NCBI RefSeq assembly: GCF_019578655.1
Contig: NC_063261.1
Span: 27,445,126 to 27,509,125, forward strand
Length of the DNA stretch: 64,000 bases
Reading direction: 5' to 3'
Source: Ricinus communis
Taxonomy: Eukaryota > Streptophyta > Magnoliopsida > Malpighiales > Euphorbiaceae
The notes below the pieces were generated by a model that saw only the letters and a program-made list of their open reading frames with translations, was not told the origin of the DNA and ran no database searches. Below are positions 23,420 to 33,839 of this stretch, in pieces. Each line of letters starts with the position of its first letter. The stretch's first letter is position 1. A program made the position numbers and the translations under genes.

Positions 23420-25700
23420 TTATGGAAGATGGATTTTTTGCAAACTGATTGTCGCAAAAAGGACAACAGATTGACAATGAGCAATGTGAAGATCTCTGAG
23501 GAGATAAAGCAAGCACTGCGTTTCAACAGTAACAACAGTTAAGGCTTTGTACTCAGCTTTAGAAGAGGATCTGGATACAGTTTGTTGCTTCTTAGACTTC
23601 CAAGAGATTAAAGAGGATCCTAAAAACACACAAAAACCAGTAATATATCGTCTGGTGTCCACACATGAAGCCTAATCTGAGTCAAAGAACCCTTTCAATT
23701 AAAGAGAAGAGCTACTGCGAAAGATAGACCTTGTCCTAGAGAGACTTTAATGTATCTGAGTACTTTATGGACAGCTTGAAGATGCAAAGCAGTTGATTTA
23801 TCCAAGAACTAAGATAATTGGTTAACTACAAAATAAATGTCACTATGCAAATACTGTAACTTGCTAATTATCATTCTATAAGAAGTTACATCAACAAAAG
23901 AAGATTGATCCACAAAAGAAAGCCTCAAAGATTGAACCATTGAGAAGTAGCAGGTTTAGAATTAATAAAACTTGTGTCATGGAAAATATCTCAGGCATAT
24001 TTCCTTAAACACAAGTTGATACCTTTTGAAGTTTGAGCTACCTCAAGTCTAAGAAAATACTTCAAGTTACTAAGATCCTTGATCTTTAATTGACTATGAA
24101 GAAAATGCTTGACTGAATCAATAAAGCAATAAAGTCTGCACCTTATTGCTTGATGTAAAGTGATGAATAAGATGTGGCAGTAACAAAACCTTGAGAAAGT
24201 AAAGAATGAGTGAGTTTGTCATACCATTGTCTGCTAGCTTGCTTTAATCCATAAGAGACTTCAAATGCTTGCAAGTATGATTAGCAGGAACCTTTAAACC
24301 AGGAAGGGATTCATGAATACTTCCTGATGGTGGTCATTTTCGCAACTGGTGAAAAAGTATCCAAATAGTCAATGTCATTTTGTTGTATGAAACCTCTAGC
24401 AACCAGTCGAACCTTCTCCCTCTCAATAGTGTCATCATAATGGTATTTGATTCTATAAATCCACTTACAGCTAATAGGTTTTTTATTGTCAAGTAAAAGA
24501 GCAATCTGCCAAGTGTTATTGCTATGAAGTACTTGCAATTTTACATTCATAGCTTCAACCCACTTTGGATTCTTAATGGCCTCACTATAGGAAGTTAGTT
24601 CAATGGATTTAAGGATATTAACAAAAAAAGGTGCGATGTGATAAGGAAAGAGAGGAATAGGATAAAACAGAAGGAAGAGTGTATGGAGTGGAGGTTAGTT
24701 GGGATTGTAAACTAGTTGGAAGGTTGACATGAAAATCTCAAAGTAGGTAGGAGTATGAATTTGTCTGGAAGATCTTCTAATGGGTGGGTTTGAAACAGGT
24801 GGTTCATGTAAGGATGAATTAATAAGGGAATTATTGGCAAGATCAGACTCTTGAAAGTTCAAGTTGAAATCCAAAGAATAATCTAGAGGAGTCAAGGAAG
24901 GTAAGGAAGAAAAATAATGAGGTTGATAAAGAAAAATGTACTCATAGAAAATAATATTTCTTGATATAATTATTTTTTTACTTTTCTAAATCATAGACCT
25001 TAAAGCCTTTAGTGCATGTAGATAACCAAGAAAAACACATTTTGATGCCCTTGGAGAAAACTTGTTTTTGTTTTGAGAAAGAGTTGATGTAAAAATAGGC
25101 ATCCAAAAGTTTTAAGATTGTGAAATGATGGTTTTGTTTTAAAAAGAATTTCAAAAGGTATTTTATTTTGTAATGATGGTGTAGGTAGCCTATCAATAAG
25201 AAAAATAACACGAATGACATGCCAAAAAGAAAGAGAAAGTTTTGCTTGAAATCTTAAAGCTCTTAGATTCAAGATATGCTGGTGCTTTCTTTCAACCGTA
25301 CTATTTTGTTTAGTAGTACGAATACAAGAGGTTTGATGGATGATATACCTTTAAATGCAAAGAAAGATGGAAGTAAACTCTTGGCCATCATCAAATCTGA
25401 TGATTTTCATAGAAGCAGAAAATTGATTTATAACAAGAGATGATATCTTGGAAATGAATTCTTGCTTCAGACTTAATTTTCATGAAATAGAGCCATGTAT
25501 ATCTACTGAAATCATCAACAATGGTAAAAAAAAAAAAATTAATGACCAACATAAGAAGGTTGTGACAAAGGACCCCAAATGTCGATATGCAACAATACGA
25601 AACAAGCTTTTGTAGAAATGAAAACAGAAAAAGATAACTTCTATTGTTTAGCATAGTGACAGACTTTCATCGTTTGGCCCAATCATTGATGCCAAAGAGT
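23420..25700 (-). pseudogene. Degenerate copia pol of E4 (integrase, RT, RNase H)
   Basis: Integrase pieces at 25391-25654 (FFFTIVDDFSRYTWLYFMKIKSE) and 25009-25272 (FWHVIRVIFLIDRLPTPSL; KTFGCLFL). RT N-terminal piece at 24311-24550 ([50 protein letters not shown]). RNase H piece at 23420-23662 (GFCVFLGSSLISWKSKKQQT, SRSSSKAEYKAL). Stops and frameshifts throughout. No intact YVDD box could be read in the decayed 23700-24300 stretch. Confidence 0.85.
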
Positions 25701-26039
25701 AGTAACATCATAAATAACAACAGAATTACAAGTATGTAATTATATAGTATTACAAAAAGAAAGAAAAAAAAGGTTGAAGAAGAAAGTTGCAAGTAATAGA
25801 GTTCATGAAGCTTCTTAGCTATACCAATCATCCTCCATTATTAAAGATCCTGGATATATTAAGAATCATGTTGAAAAATGAGACAATGAGATGAAGAATG
25901 GGAAGCAGAAATGAGGTTAAAAGAAAAATAAAGGACATAAAGGACAGAATGAAGAGTAAGAGTAGGAGACACTTGAACACAACCAGCATGTATAACTTGA
26001 ACTTTAGCATTATTTGGTAACAAAAACATTAAAAATTAG

Positions 26040-27401
26040 TTTAAAACGAAGAAACTTTTAATGAACATGCTATGTGATCAGTAGCTCATATATCCACAAT
26101 CCAAGTATTGGCAATATCGAGACTAAAAGGAATCTCAGATTTAGTAAAAGAAACAGAGTGCATAGCTGAGATGTTATGATCTGGAGCAAAGTTGTTTGAA
26201 ATGCCATTTACAGAGACAAGTGAAGGTGTGATTGATTGTTGTTGAAGTAATATCATAAGTTGATTGTATTGATCATGATTAAAGAAGAACCAGATGGTTG
26301 AGAGCTTGAAATTTGTAATTCTGAAGAATGATTGTTATTGCTATTAGACTGCATAGCATAATGCATAAAAACAACAACATTAAAGTCTCCTTCATTGTCA
26401 AGTGAAGCTTCAACTTGATTAACATATATATTTTGCCTAGGATAAGGCTTGTAATTGGGTGGATAACCATGCTTTTTGTTGCATTTGTCCACTGTGTGTC
26501 CCAACATACCATAAAAACTACATATAGGCTTCTTTCTTTGAGCATTAGGACCAGTACTCGAATTGTAATGTGATTGAAATGGAGCAGGTAACAGACCAGA
26601 AGTAGAGTTGCAAGAAGTTCCAGGATTGGAAAAATTTTAAAATTGAGAAGCTGCATTAGTATTGCCTTTGCTATGACAAACTGTTGGTTCAGACACATTA
26701 GCAAAAGTTGGGCCATTTAATCGACATTCATGTTGCATGACCAAGGAAAAACCTTATTTATAGAAGGCAATGGATCCATAAGCATGATTTGAGATCTCAC
26801 AGTAGCAAATTATCATTCAACCTAGTCAAAAATCTAATAACATGATCATTTTGTTGAAACTTAACCACTTTAGTCAAAGCACCATAAGCCCACTGAGGAG
26901 TACAATTACAAGAAAGAATCACTTGCAAATTGGTAAATTCATCCCAAAAAATCTTTCATTGAGTGAAATACTCAGTAACAGCAAGAGTATTTTGTTGAAT
27001 AGTGTAAATTTCAGCTTGTAACTAAAAAATGCGAAAAGCATCACCTTGAGAGAAAAGATCTTCAAGATCTTGCATATATCAAGAATATTATCAAGCCAAA
27101 TGATACTGCAAGCAACAGTATCAGGAACAGATGTTTGTATCTAAGAAAGAATCATATTATTGCATGGTTTCGAAGATTGAAATAAAAGATCAGTGGAGGG
27201 AGGCTTTGCAATGGTTCCACCAATAAAATCTAGCTTATTCTTTGATTGAAGAGCCATTTTCATCGCTCGAGCCCAAGGATGATAGTTAAGACTTGTTAAA
27301 ATTGGAATAACCAAACAAACTGAAGGATTTTCATTAGGATGCAAGTAAAAAGGACTTGAAGAAGTATTTTCTTGACGTTGAATGTATGTGTTTGCTGCCA
27401 T
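26040..27401 (-). pseudogene. Degenerate copia gag and protease of E4
   Basis: Starts at ATG 27401 (MAANTYIQRQENTSSSPFYL), then LTSLNYHPWARAMKMALQSK and NKLDFIGGTI (Retrotran_gag_3). A knuckle-like GHTVDKCNKKHGYPPNYKP lies at about 26440-26507. The protease site near 26060-26100 reads VDI-stop-ATDHIACS, where functional copies have DSGATDHI. Confidence 0.85.
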
Positions 27402-27617
27402 TAGAGAAAGATGAAGAAAATAGGGTTTTTAAGGACAAAACCACAAGATCTAAGAAATCAATCAAGAGATTATGGAAACAAATCACAAAAACACAATCAG
27501 CAAAGGAAGCTGAAAAAGAAAATGTAATTTTATTGAAGAAAAAGCTAAGGAAGAAATATGGGTTTCTGCAGATTCTAGAACAAACAGGGGAAGAAGACGA
27601 TGTATGCTCTTATACCA

Positions 27618-27813
27618 TAACACAATTTAGAAACTAAGATTTGGAAGAATTGATTTCTCATTAATTGAAGAAGAAGCTACAGAAGGAATATATACATCAA
27701 AGAAGTTTAGTCAATAGTTTAACTAAGAAACTAACTAACCATCTCAACCAATCAAAACAGGAGAGAGAAAAAATCTCTAACTAATTAACTAAAATAAATT
27801 ATAAGTTGTGATA
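27618..27813 (-). repeat. 5' LTR of copia E4
   Basis: About 196 bp; plus-strand TAACACAATTTAG...GTTGTGATA, directly followed by the target duplication TGTAT. Confidence 0.88.
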
Positions 27814-27818
27814 TGTAT

Positions 27819-28750
27819 TGATGGACCAACATATCCTAAAACTGAAATTGTTTGTACTAGGCCTCAGAGCAATGATGTTAAAAGAAACCCTTGAAAGTGA
27901 AAAGTTCATGTCAAACATGAGTTTGCTTGTGGGTAGAAAGAGTTACCAGCAAATAAAGAAAAGGAAAAAGAGTTGAAGAAAATCGGTTTTAGAGATGATC
28001 AAGAAATTGAAGCTAACAACAAAAGAAATCAAATGTCTGCCTATGTTCAAATTGAAATATCCACTAAATTTGTCAAAGAAGAGTGTTAGAATGTGACAAA
28101 ACTTGTAATTCATTGAATTGTTAAGATTATATTTTATTTGTTGTAAAAGAGTGATAATTCTTATTTTAATTTAATGTCTATATTAATTAATAAATATATA
28201 AATAACAATAATTATAAATAATTTTATCAAATATAATTATTAATATCGGCTATCAGCAACCGTTTAGTCGGTCGGGTTTTTAACTTTTTAATTTTTTTAA
28301 ATTTTTGCTAAAATTTACACTATATTAACACAATTTAGCTGAAAATTAAAATTAATGTGTCAAAGTTTAGCCTTGAATTGGAAATTTAAAATTACATGTT
28401 AAATTTGATAATAAATGGAGAATTTTTTTATAATTAAGCCTAGAGCACATTTATAAAGAAAGAACACATGAGAAAAGATAAAGAATTCCCAAATTCTCTC
28501 TCTAGGATTTTGTCTCATATGCTACTATCGTAATACAAGGTAACAAGTGGCCATTGATAATGAAGATCATTTTCGAGAAACTGCGGGTTTCTTTTTGTTT
28601 TGATTATTTTTTGTTCTGTGATTTTTTTTTTTTTTTTTCATATTTCATGTTTGATTGACGAGAAAGACAAAGTCGGTCTTTTTCTGTGTTTTAACTTGAA
28701 TGATAAGCCAACGAATGGGTGGTTGGTGCTACCAATTACATATATGAGAT
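27819..28750. other. Intergenic, AT-rich, no gene recognised
   Basis: The first about 200 bp continue the decayed repeat sequence split by E4 (DQHILKLKLFVLGLRAMM, then ETLESEKFMSNMSLL in one frame, ending in stops). The rest is AT-rich and non-coding, with poly-T at 28622-28639. Confidence 0.5.
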
Positions 28751-28920
28751 TGTGTTGATTTGTGTCGGTAATTTGATATACGTGGTTAATTTGCAGAATG
28801 TGTATTGTATTCTAGTAGATGTGAGATTCAGTATTGACGTATATGGGTAATTTAAGGATTGTGTATTGTGTTTTTGTAGGTGTGAGATTGAGTGTTGATG
28901 TGTGTCTAATTTGCAGACTC
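28751..28920. repeat. Tandem repeat, about 60-bp period, three degenerate units
   Basis: Units share 'taatttgcagaatgtgtattgt', 'tagtagatgtgagatt' and 'agtgttgatgtgt' variants, with starts near 28751, 28813 and 28874. Non-coding; upstream of NLR remnant B. Confidence 0.65.
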
Positions 28921-29113
28921 TGCGTTAATGATGATGAAGTTTGTGTTTGATGAAACAAAGGTGGTTGTGGTGGTCGGTGATGGTGGCGGTGATCAGTAAT
29001 TCGCAGACTGTAGGTTGATGGTGATGAACAGTACAAAATTACAGTAGAAAGAATTAGATCATATCATCTCTAAGCCAAGAACAAAGTTGAACAGCAAATC
29101 AAGTGTTAGAACT

Positions 29114-30492
29114 ATGCCTTACTTGTATTTTAGTCGCAAATTAGGCGATTGAGTAAAGATGTATTACATGGAGATGCCCAGAGGAAGCCCTCAAGATGAT
29201 GTCGTTCCTGTGACATTTGCTATACCACCCAGCAAAGATGAGAATTCTTCTTATATATCAAATTATGAAAAGCTTCTGCCTCATCTCCAATCTTGCTTAG
29301 ACTACATTTCAATCTTTTGCAGGAGACACTGTAGGAGGAAGGGTGAACTGATTCGGCTTTTGTTGACAGAAGGTCTAATACCAGAAAAAAGAGGAGAATG
29401 ATGGAGGATGTTGCTGAAATGATTATTAGAGAGTTAATCAGTAGAGAAATGCTTCAAGTAGATCAAAGGTATGAAGCACTAGAAGTTCCTGGCCCGTATA
29501 AGAAATTATGTCTTCTTGAAGTGGATGAACAAAATTTTATTGCTAAAGCTGCAAATTTACCTGTACGTGCTTTCATAAAAGATGATGGGAAGAACAATCC
29601 TCTTGACTTCCAAAGTCTTCAAATCGGTACTCTGTTTCTGATTACTAATGATGCTACTGATTCTTATCGAGGCCTTTTTCTCTGGCATGTATGCAAGCTA
29701 TTTGCAAGTTGCAATTTCTGTTAGTATTGGATATACAAGGTGCCATAGAATCCTTGCCTGATGAAGCGGGAAATATGGTTCACCTTAGGCATTTGCGCTT
29801 ATTTAACTCAAATCTGAATAAGCTTTCATGGACCTTAGGCAATCTCCATAAACTTCAGACTTTGGATGCAAGTCTCTGAGGATCGCTTACAAGTGAGCTA
29901 GTTGCAACTATCATGAAGCTGGAAAACCTCATCTGCCTAACGCTACAAGCAGAGAAAACATATCTTGAAGGTACATGGTTAAGACTTTACGTGAATTTGA
30001 AACATTCCCCTCTCCATATCTTCTTAAAGAGCTTTTTTTTTTTTTTTTTTTATGCGGAGGCCTAGCTCTGATGCCCAAATGGCTTGCCTTCATGGACAAT
30101 CTTACCAGCTTAGGTTTATTCTACTCTAATTTATCAGAGAATCCAACTTCAGTTCTTCAGCATCTCCCCAAATTAAAAGAACTCACTCTATGGGAAGCCT
30201 ACAACACAAAGCTCATTGGTAAAGAGTTTTGTGGGGCTGAGGGTTTCTCTAAGCTGGAAATTCTCAAGATTACTTCTGAGGTTCTTGTGGAGTGGACTGA
30301 GATAGTCAATGAGCTTTTCCAAATTTAAGGTATCTCGAGTTTCGTTATTGTAAGAATTTGAAGTTTTTTCCTGTGGGTTTACAGAACATTTCCGCACTTC
30401 AAGAATTTCTCTTGTGGGGGAGCGCACAAAGATCTTGGAAGGCGACTGCAAGGTGCAGAGAATTACAAGATCAAACATATTTTAAAAGTTTC
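29114..30492 (+). pseudogene. NLR remnant B: winged-helix piece plus LRRs
   Basis: Begins MPYLYFSRKLGD then a stop, in register with the start of remnant C. EMPRGSPQDDVVPV follows, then a winged-helix-like piece (LLPHLQSCLDYISIF, ELIRLLLTEGLI) corresponding to the 'LKSCFLYLSIFP...LIRLWIAEGF' part of NLRs. Then VAEMIIRELISREMLQ, LPVRAFI, and LRRs in three frames (KLQFLLVLDIQGAIESLPDE; LSWTLGNLHKLQTLDA; LPKLKELTLWEAYNTK; LVEWTEIVNE). Frameshifts lie near 29390 and 29687, a deletion at about 29880, a T19 run at 30033-30051 inside an LRR, and a frame change near 30325. No nucleotide-binding motifs lie upstream. Confidence 0.85.
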
Positions 30493-32147
30493 AATTTCTT
30501 GACAATATTAAAGCGCTACATGGAGAAAACTCCAAGGAGGATTCAAGGCCTTTTTTTCTTGGGTTCATGTTCGATTGTCAAATTCCATCTCTGTATGAAT
30601 TGGCAGATGTAAATGTAGACTTCCAACTTTCTTGTTTTCTTAACAATGTTTATAATCTCCACTGGAAAAACAGAAGTTTGATGATGAATCTCAGTACCAA
30701 ATACTTCTCTTCATGATATAATCATCATCTCAGTACCAAATACTTCTCTTGCGTAATGTAATTGTTTCATACTCTTGCATTAGGCTTTATCCTGGTTTCA
30801 GTTATGCTACAAATTGGTGAAAAATATTCAATTGTTGCATTGAGCAGGAGTCCTCACATTTATTACAAGTAAAACCCAGTGTTTAATTTACTCGGCCAAG
30901 TTTATGTACTGATCTTGGACGCCACTTGCAGGAAATTGGGTTAAGGAAAGGAATCACTGTGATTTTCAGCCAATCATTATGGAGGCAAACTGATGTATTT
31001 TAGATTGCATAGATTTTTTATGTTTTATTTTTGCTTTTATTCTCCACTAACGTTGACATTAAGCTCATTTTGTGCCTCAATATGATAGAACCCATGATTT
31101 TGCTTCTTTTTTTTTTAGCCTTTTGGCAAGGTATAAAATTTGACCTTTCAGTTTCAGTTTAACCTTTTGATGGAAGAGATCCTGTAATTTTTATTGTAAT
31201 GCTTTAATACTCTGAGAATTATTCTATAATAACTTGTATCTAAATTAGTTAATATTGTTAATAATTTTAGCTATTAGCAAAAAATAAAATTTTCTTGTCT
31301 TGTTAGATAATCTAAAACTTATCAGAATTTACTAGAATTAAATTATGAGACTATATATTTCTTTTCAATTTTTTTTCTTTTAACTCTATAAAAATCAATG
31401 TAGTTAGGCTTAAATGAAAGTTAAATTAATAAGAAGTCGAATGATAGTGAAACTACAAAAATTGACATTAAACCAATAAATTACAAGTATTGAATTAATA
31501 GTGTAACTGAATTTATATGTAAATTGGTAACTGTTTAATTTTCAGAATATCAAAGTATCACAACTATTAATCTCTTAACTTTCTTTTCTGCAGTTGTATA
31601 TTTTCAGAATCTAATATAACCCTTAAACTGAGGTAGCTTTATATCCTAACATCTGTTTTTTTGAGCCACAACGTTTGAGTCTCATTTGGTCTTATCATTT
31701 GCAAATATGATAAAATTGATTTCCTAGAAACTTCTTTCATCTGTTTTTCTTTTTTTAAATCTCATTTTGTTGGCATGCTTTATTGGATTGGAGGATAAAT
31801 TGATAAAATGGGATACAACCAAGGGTAAGTGTTAGTACATGCCAAGTGCACAGTAAAATAATTTACAGGAAACACAACTTGAACTTGTACATAGATAATT
31901 TAGTCAAGAGATATGATTTGCTTTTTAACCCCAAATTTTCTGTAGTGTTCAATAATGCGACTTGTTCAAATCAAACAACCTGTTGAAAAATAGAACTCAC
32001 CTAATTGTCAAACAATTAGACAAGTCCCAGCCAAAGCCACCCACTCTTTCTTCTTCTCTTCCCCCTTCTTCTCATAACAGAGTTGCAAATTGCAGAAGGG
32101 CTGCAAACTAGATTATATTTCGGTTTTCAATCCCACCCAAATAAAAT
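30493..32147. other. Intergenic sequence between NLR remnants B and C
   Basis: No coding sequence seen. Contains a 24-bp direct duplication, 'atctcagtaccaaatacttctctt', near 30688 and 30728. The first about 500 bp resemble the 3' flank of NLR remnants A and C; the rest is AT-rich. Confidence 0.5.
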
Positions 32148-32337
32148 ATGCCTTACTTCTACTTCCGCCATGAATCAGACGATGGAGAAGAGATGTTCTT
32201 CACTGAGATGCCAGTAAGAAAGTCTCAAGATAATGATGTTCTTCCTATGATATCGTCTTTTACAGCACCCAGCAAAGGTGAGGATTCTTATTTAGCAAAC
32301 TATGAAAATCTTCCTCATCGTCTCAAGTCCTGCTTAG
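32148..32337 (+). pseudogene. NLR remnant C, 5' part (before E3)
   Basis: Open from the ATG at 32148: MPYFYFRHESDDGEEMFFTE, then MPVRKSQDNDVLPM, ANYENLPHRLKSCL. The last segment corresponds to the winged-helix region of NLRs. The frame is cut by E3 at 32338. The shared Met-Pro-Tyr start with remnant B, and the absence of NB-ARC motifs upstream, suggest the ancestral gene began here. Confidence 0.8.
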
Positions 32338-32647
32338 TGTTGAAGAACTAAACTCTGAAGCAAGAACTCAGAGGCCAAAGGACAAGGACCAAAGATCAAG
32401 GCCTCAGGTCTGTACAGCAGAAAGCTGTAAAGACATCTCATCACAGGCCTTTACAGGAAGAAAGGTCGCTTCTACTTTTTCCAGACTAGAAGAGAACGTT
32501 GACATAGATCATAGGGGAACATTAGGTAGCTTAAGGACTGTTACCCCTCAGCATGTATATAACAGATTATACTCATACTTGTAATCTTAGAATTTTATTT
32601 ATAAAAATCATCACAGATCAAAAAAGCTCACAATCACAATTTTTTCA
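32338..32647 (+). repeat. 5' LTR of copia E3
   Basis: Carries hairpin GTCTGTACAGC / GCTGTAAAGAC at 32408-32434 (one mismatch) but lacks the 5' arm of the ACCTTTCTTCC hairpin through a deletion of about 30 bp near 32459. Confidence 0.94.
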
Positions 32648-32708
32648 TGGTATCAAAGCAGGATTAATTCTGTCATCACTTACCAACCCAACTTCAAAAT
32701 TTTTCATC

Positions 32709-33560
32709 ATGTCTCACAGTGATATCACAAAATTAACCAACACTGTGTTAAAAATCAAAACTATTTCGAATGGTTAAGGTCTGTTTATATCAGCTTGAGC
32801 AGCAGAAAGAAATTAGGGTTCATTACAGGAACCAGAAGCAAGCCAAAACCAATCAATCCAAACCAACCAACCAAAGAAGAAATAGAAGAAATAGAAGAAT
32901 GGCAAACGACAGACCATATGGTCATGTCATTACTCACAAACACCATTGAGCCTCAAATTTCCAGACTTTGCATATTACTTGACTCATCACAGGCTATCTG
33001 GATAAAGATGAAAGGCCTATATGGCCATGAGCAAAATTATGCTCACATCTTTAATTTAAAACAAGAACTAGCTCAAATCAAGCAAGGGACTCGGACAAGC
33101 ACGAGTTATGCAACTGAGGTACTGATCAGACGGGAGGAACCAGAAGAAGCAAGAAGGAGAGCAGAACAGGACCTGGTGTATACATACCTGGGGGGATTAG
33201 ACTCAAGCTACGAAGCTTTGAGATCGCAAATCCTGTTATCAAGCAATCTTCCTAGAATCGATGTCGTCATAGCCATCATCCAACAGGAAGAGACTAGACG
33301 CACGACTATGAGCGCAACCGCTAACCTCGACAACAAGAACAAAGCCTACCTTACTCACTCAAACCCTCGAGAAACAGCTTGAGCGAGAGGAGCGCCTGCC
33401 AGCGTCGAGAGGTGCGACCACTGCAAGAAGCAGGGTCCCACCCAAGACCGTTGTTGGCACCTCCATCCTCACTTGCGGCCAAGTCATAGCAGAATTGAGC
33501 GAGGAAGAGGCGGGGGGAGAAGAGAGAAAGAAGAGAGGAAGTTTGGCGGCTTGACCACAT
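32709..33560 (+). pseudogene. Degenerate copia gag of E3
   Basis: Starts at ATG 32709 (MSHSDITKLTNTVLK), shifts frame near 32755, and is then open from about 32795 (KLGFITGTRSK, QISRLCILLDSSQAIWIKM, NLKQELAQIKQGTRT). About 40 bases are missing in the 'RWEELQSYLPP' region. The zinc knuckle reads CDHCKKQGPTQDRC; the His ligand is Pro. A stop follows 'PRETA' at 33379. Confidence 0.88.
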
Positions 33561-33839
33561 GTAACCCTAAAGGTTATGAAGATATGCTAGGGTCGGGTTG
33601 TCACTTAAGTAGCGAGTCGAATCCTTTTAATTCGATCCAACCCGACTCCAACACCTACACCTGACCCGGCTTCAGCAATTTGACCCGACCCAACTCCAAT
33701 GGCTGGGCTGACCCGGATTCGACCCAACTTGCACAACAGACTCGACTCGGATCCGACCCGACAGAAAATTCCCAACTCTCCTAGTTGATTTCTCAGCTTC
33801 AATCCATAATTCAGCACCAGCAACCCCGTGTGTTAGGTT

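Larger units (their letters stand above)
23134..27813 (-). mobile_element. Ty1/copia LTR retrotransposon E4 (different family, TA...TA ends)
   Basis: About 4.7 kb on the minus strand with short LTRs, 23134-23305 and 27618-27813, flanked by TGTAT duplications (23129-23133 and 27814-27818). The LTRs start TAACA and end GATA on the plus strand, i.e. TATC...TGTTA in element orientation, not the usual TG...CA. The primer-binding site TGGTATAAGAGC (minus) adjoins 27618; a polypurine tract (plus-strand ccccccaccc) adjoins 23305. Domain order is gag, protease, integrase, RT, RNase H. It is highly degenerate. Confidence 0.9.
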
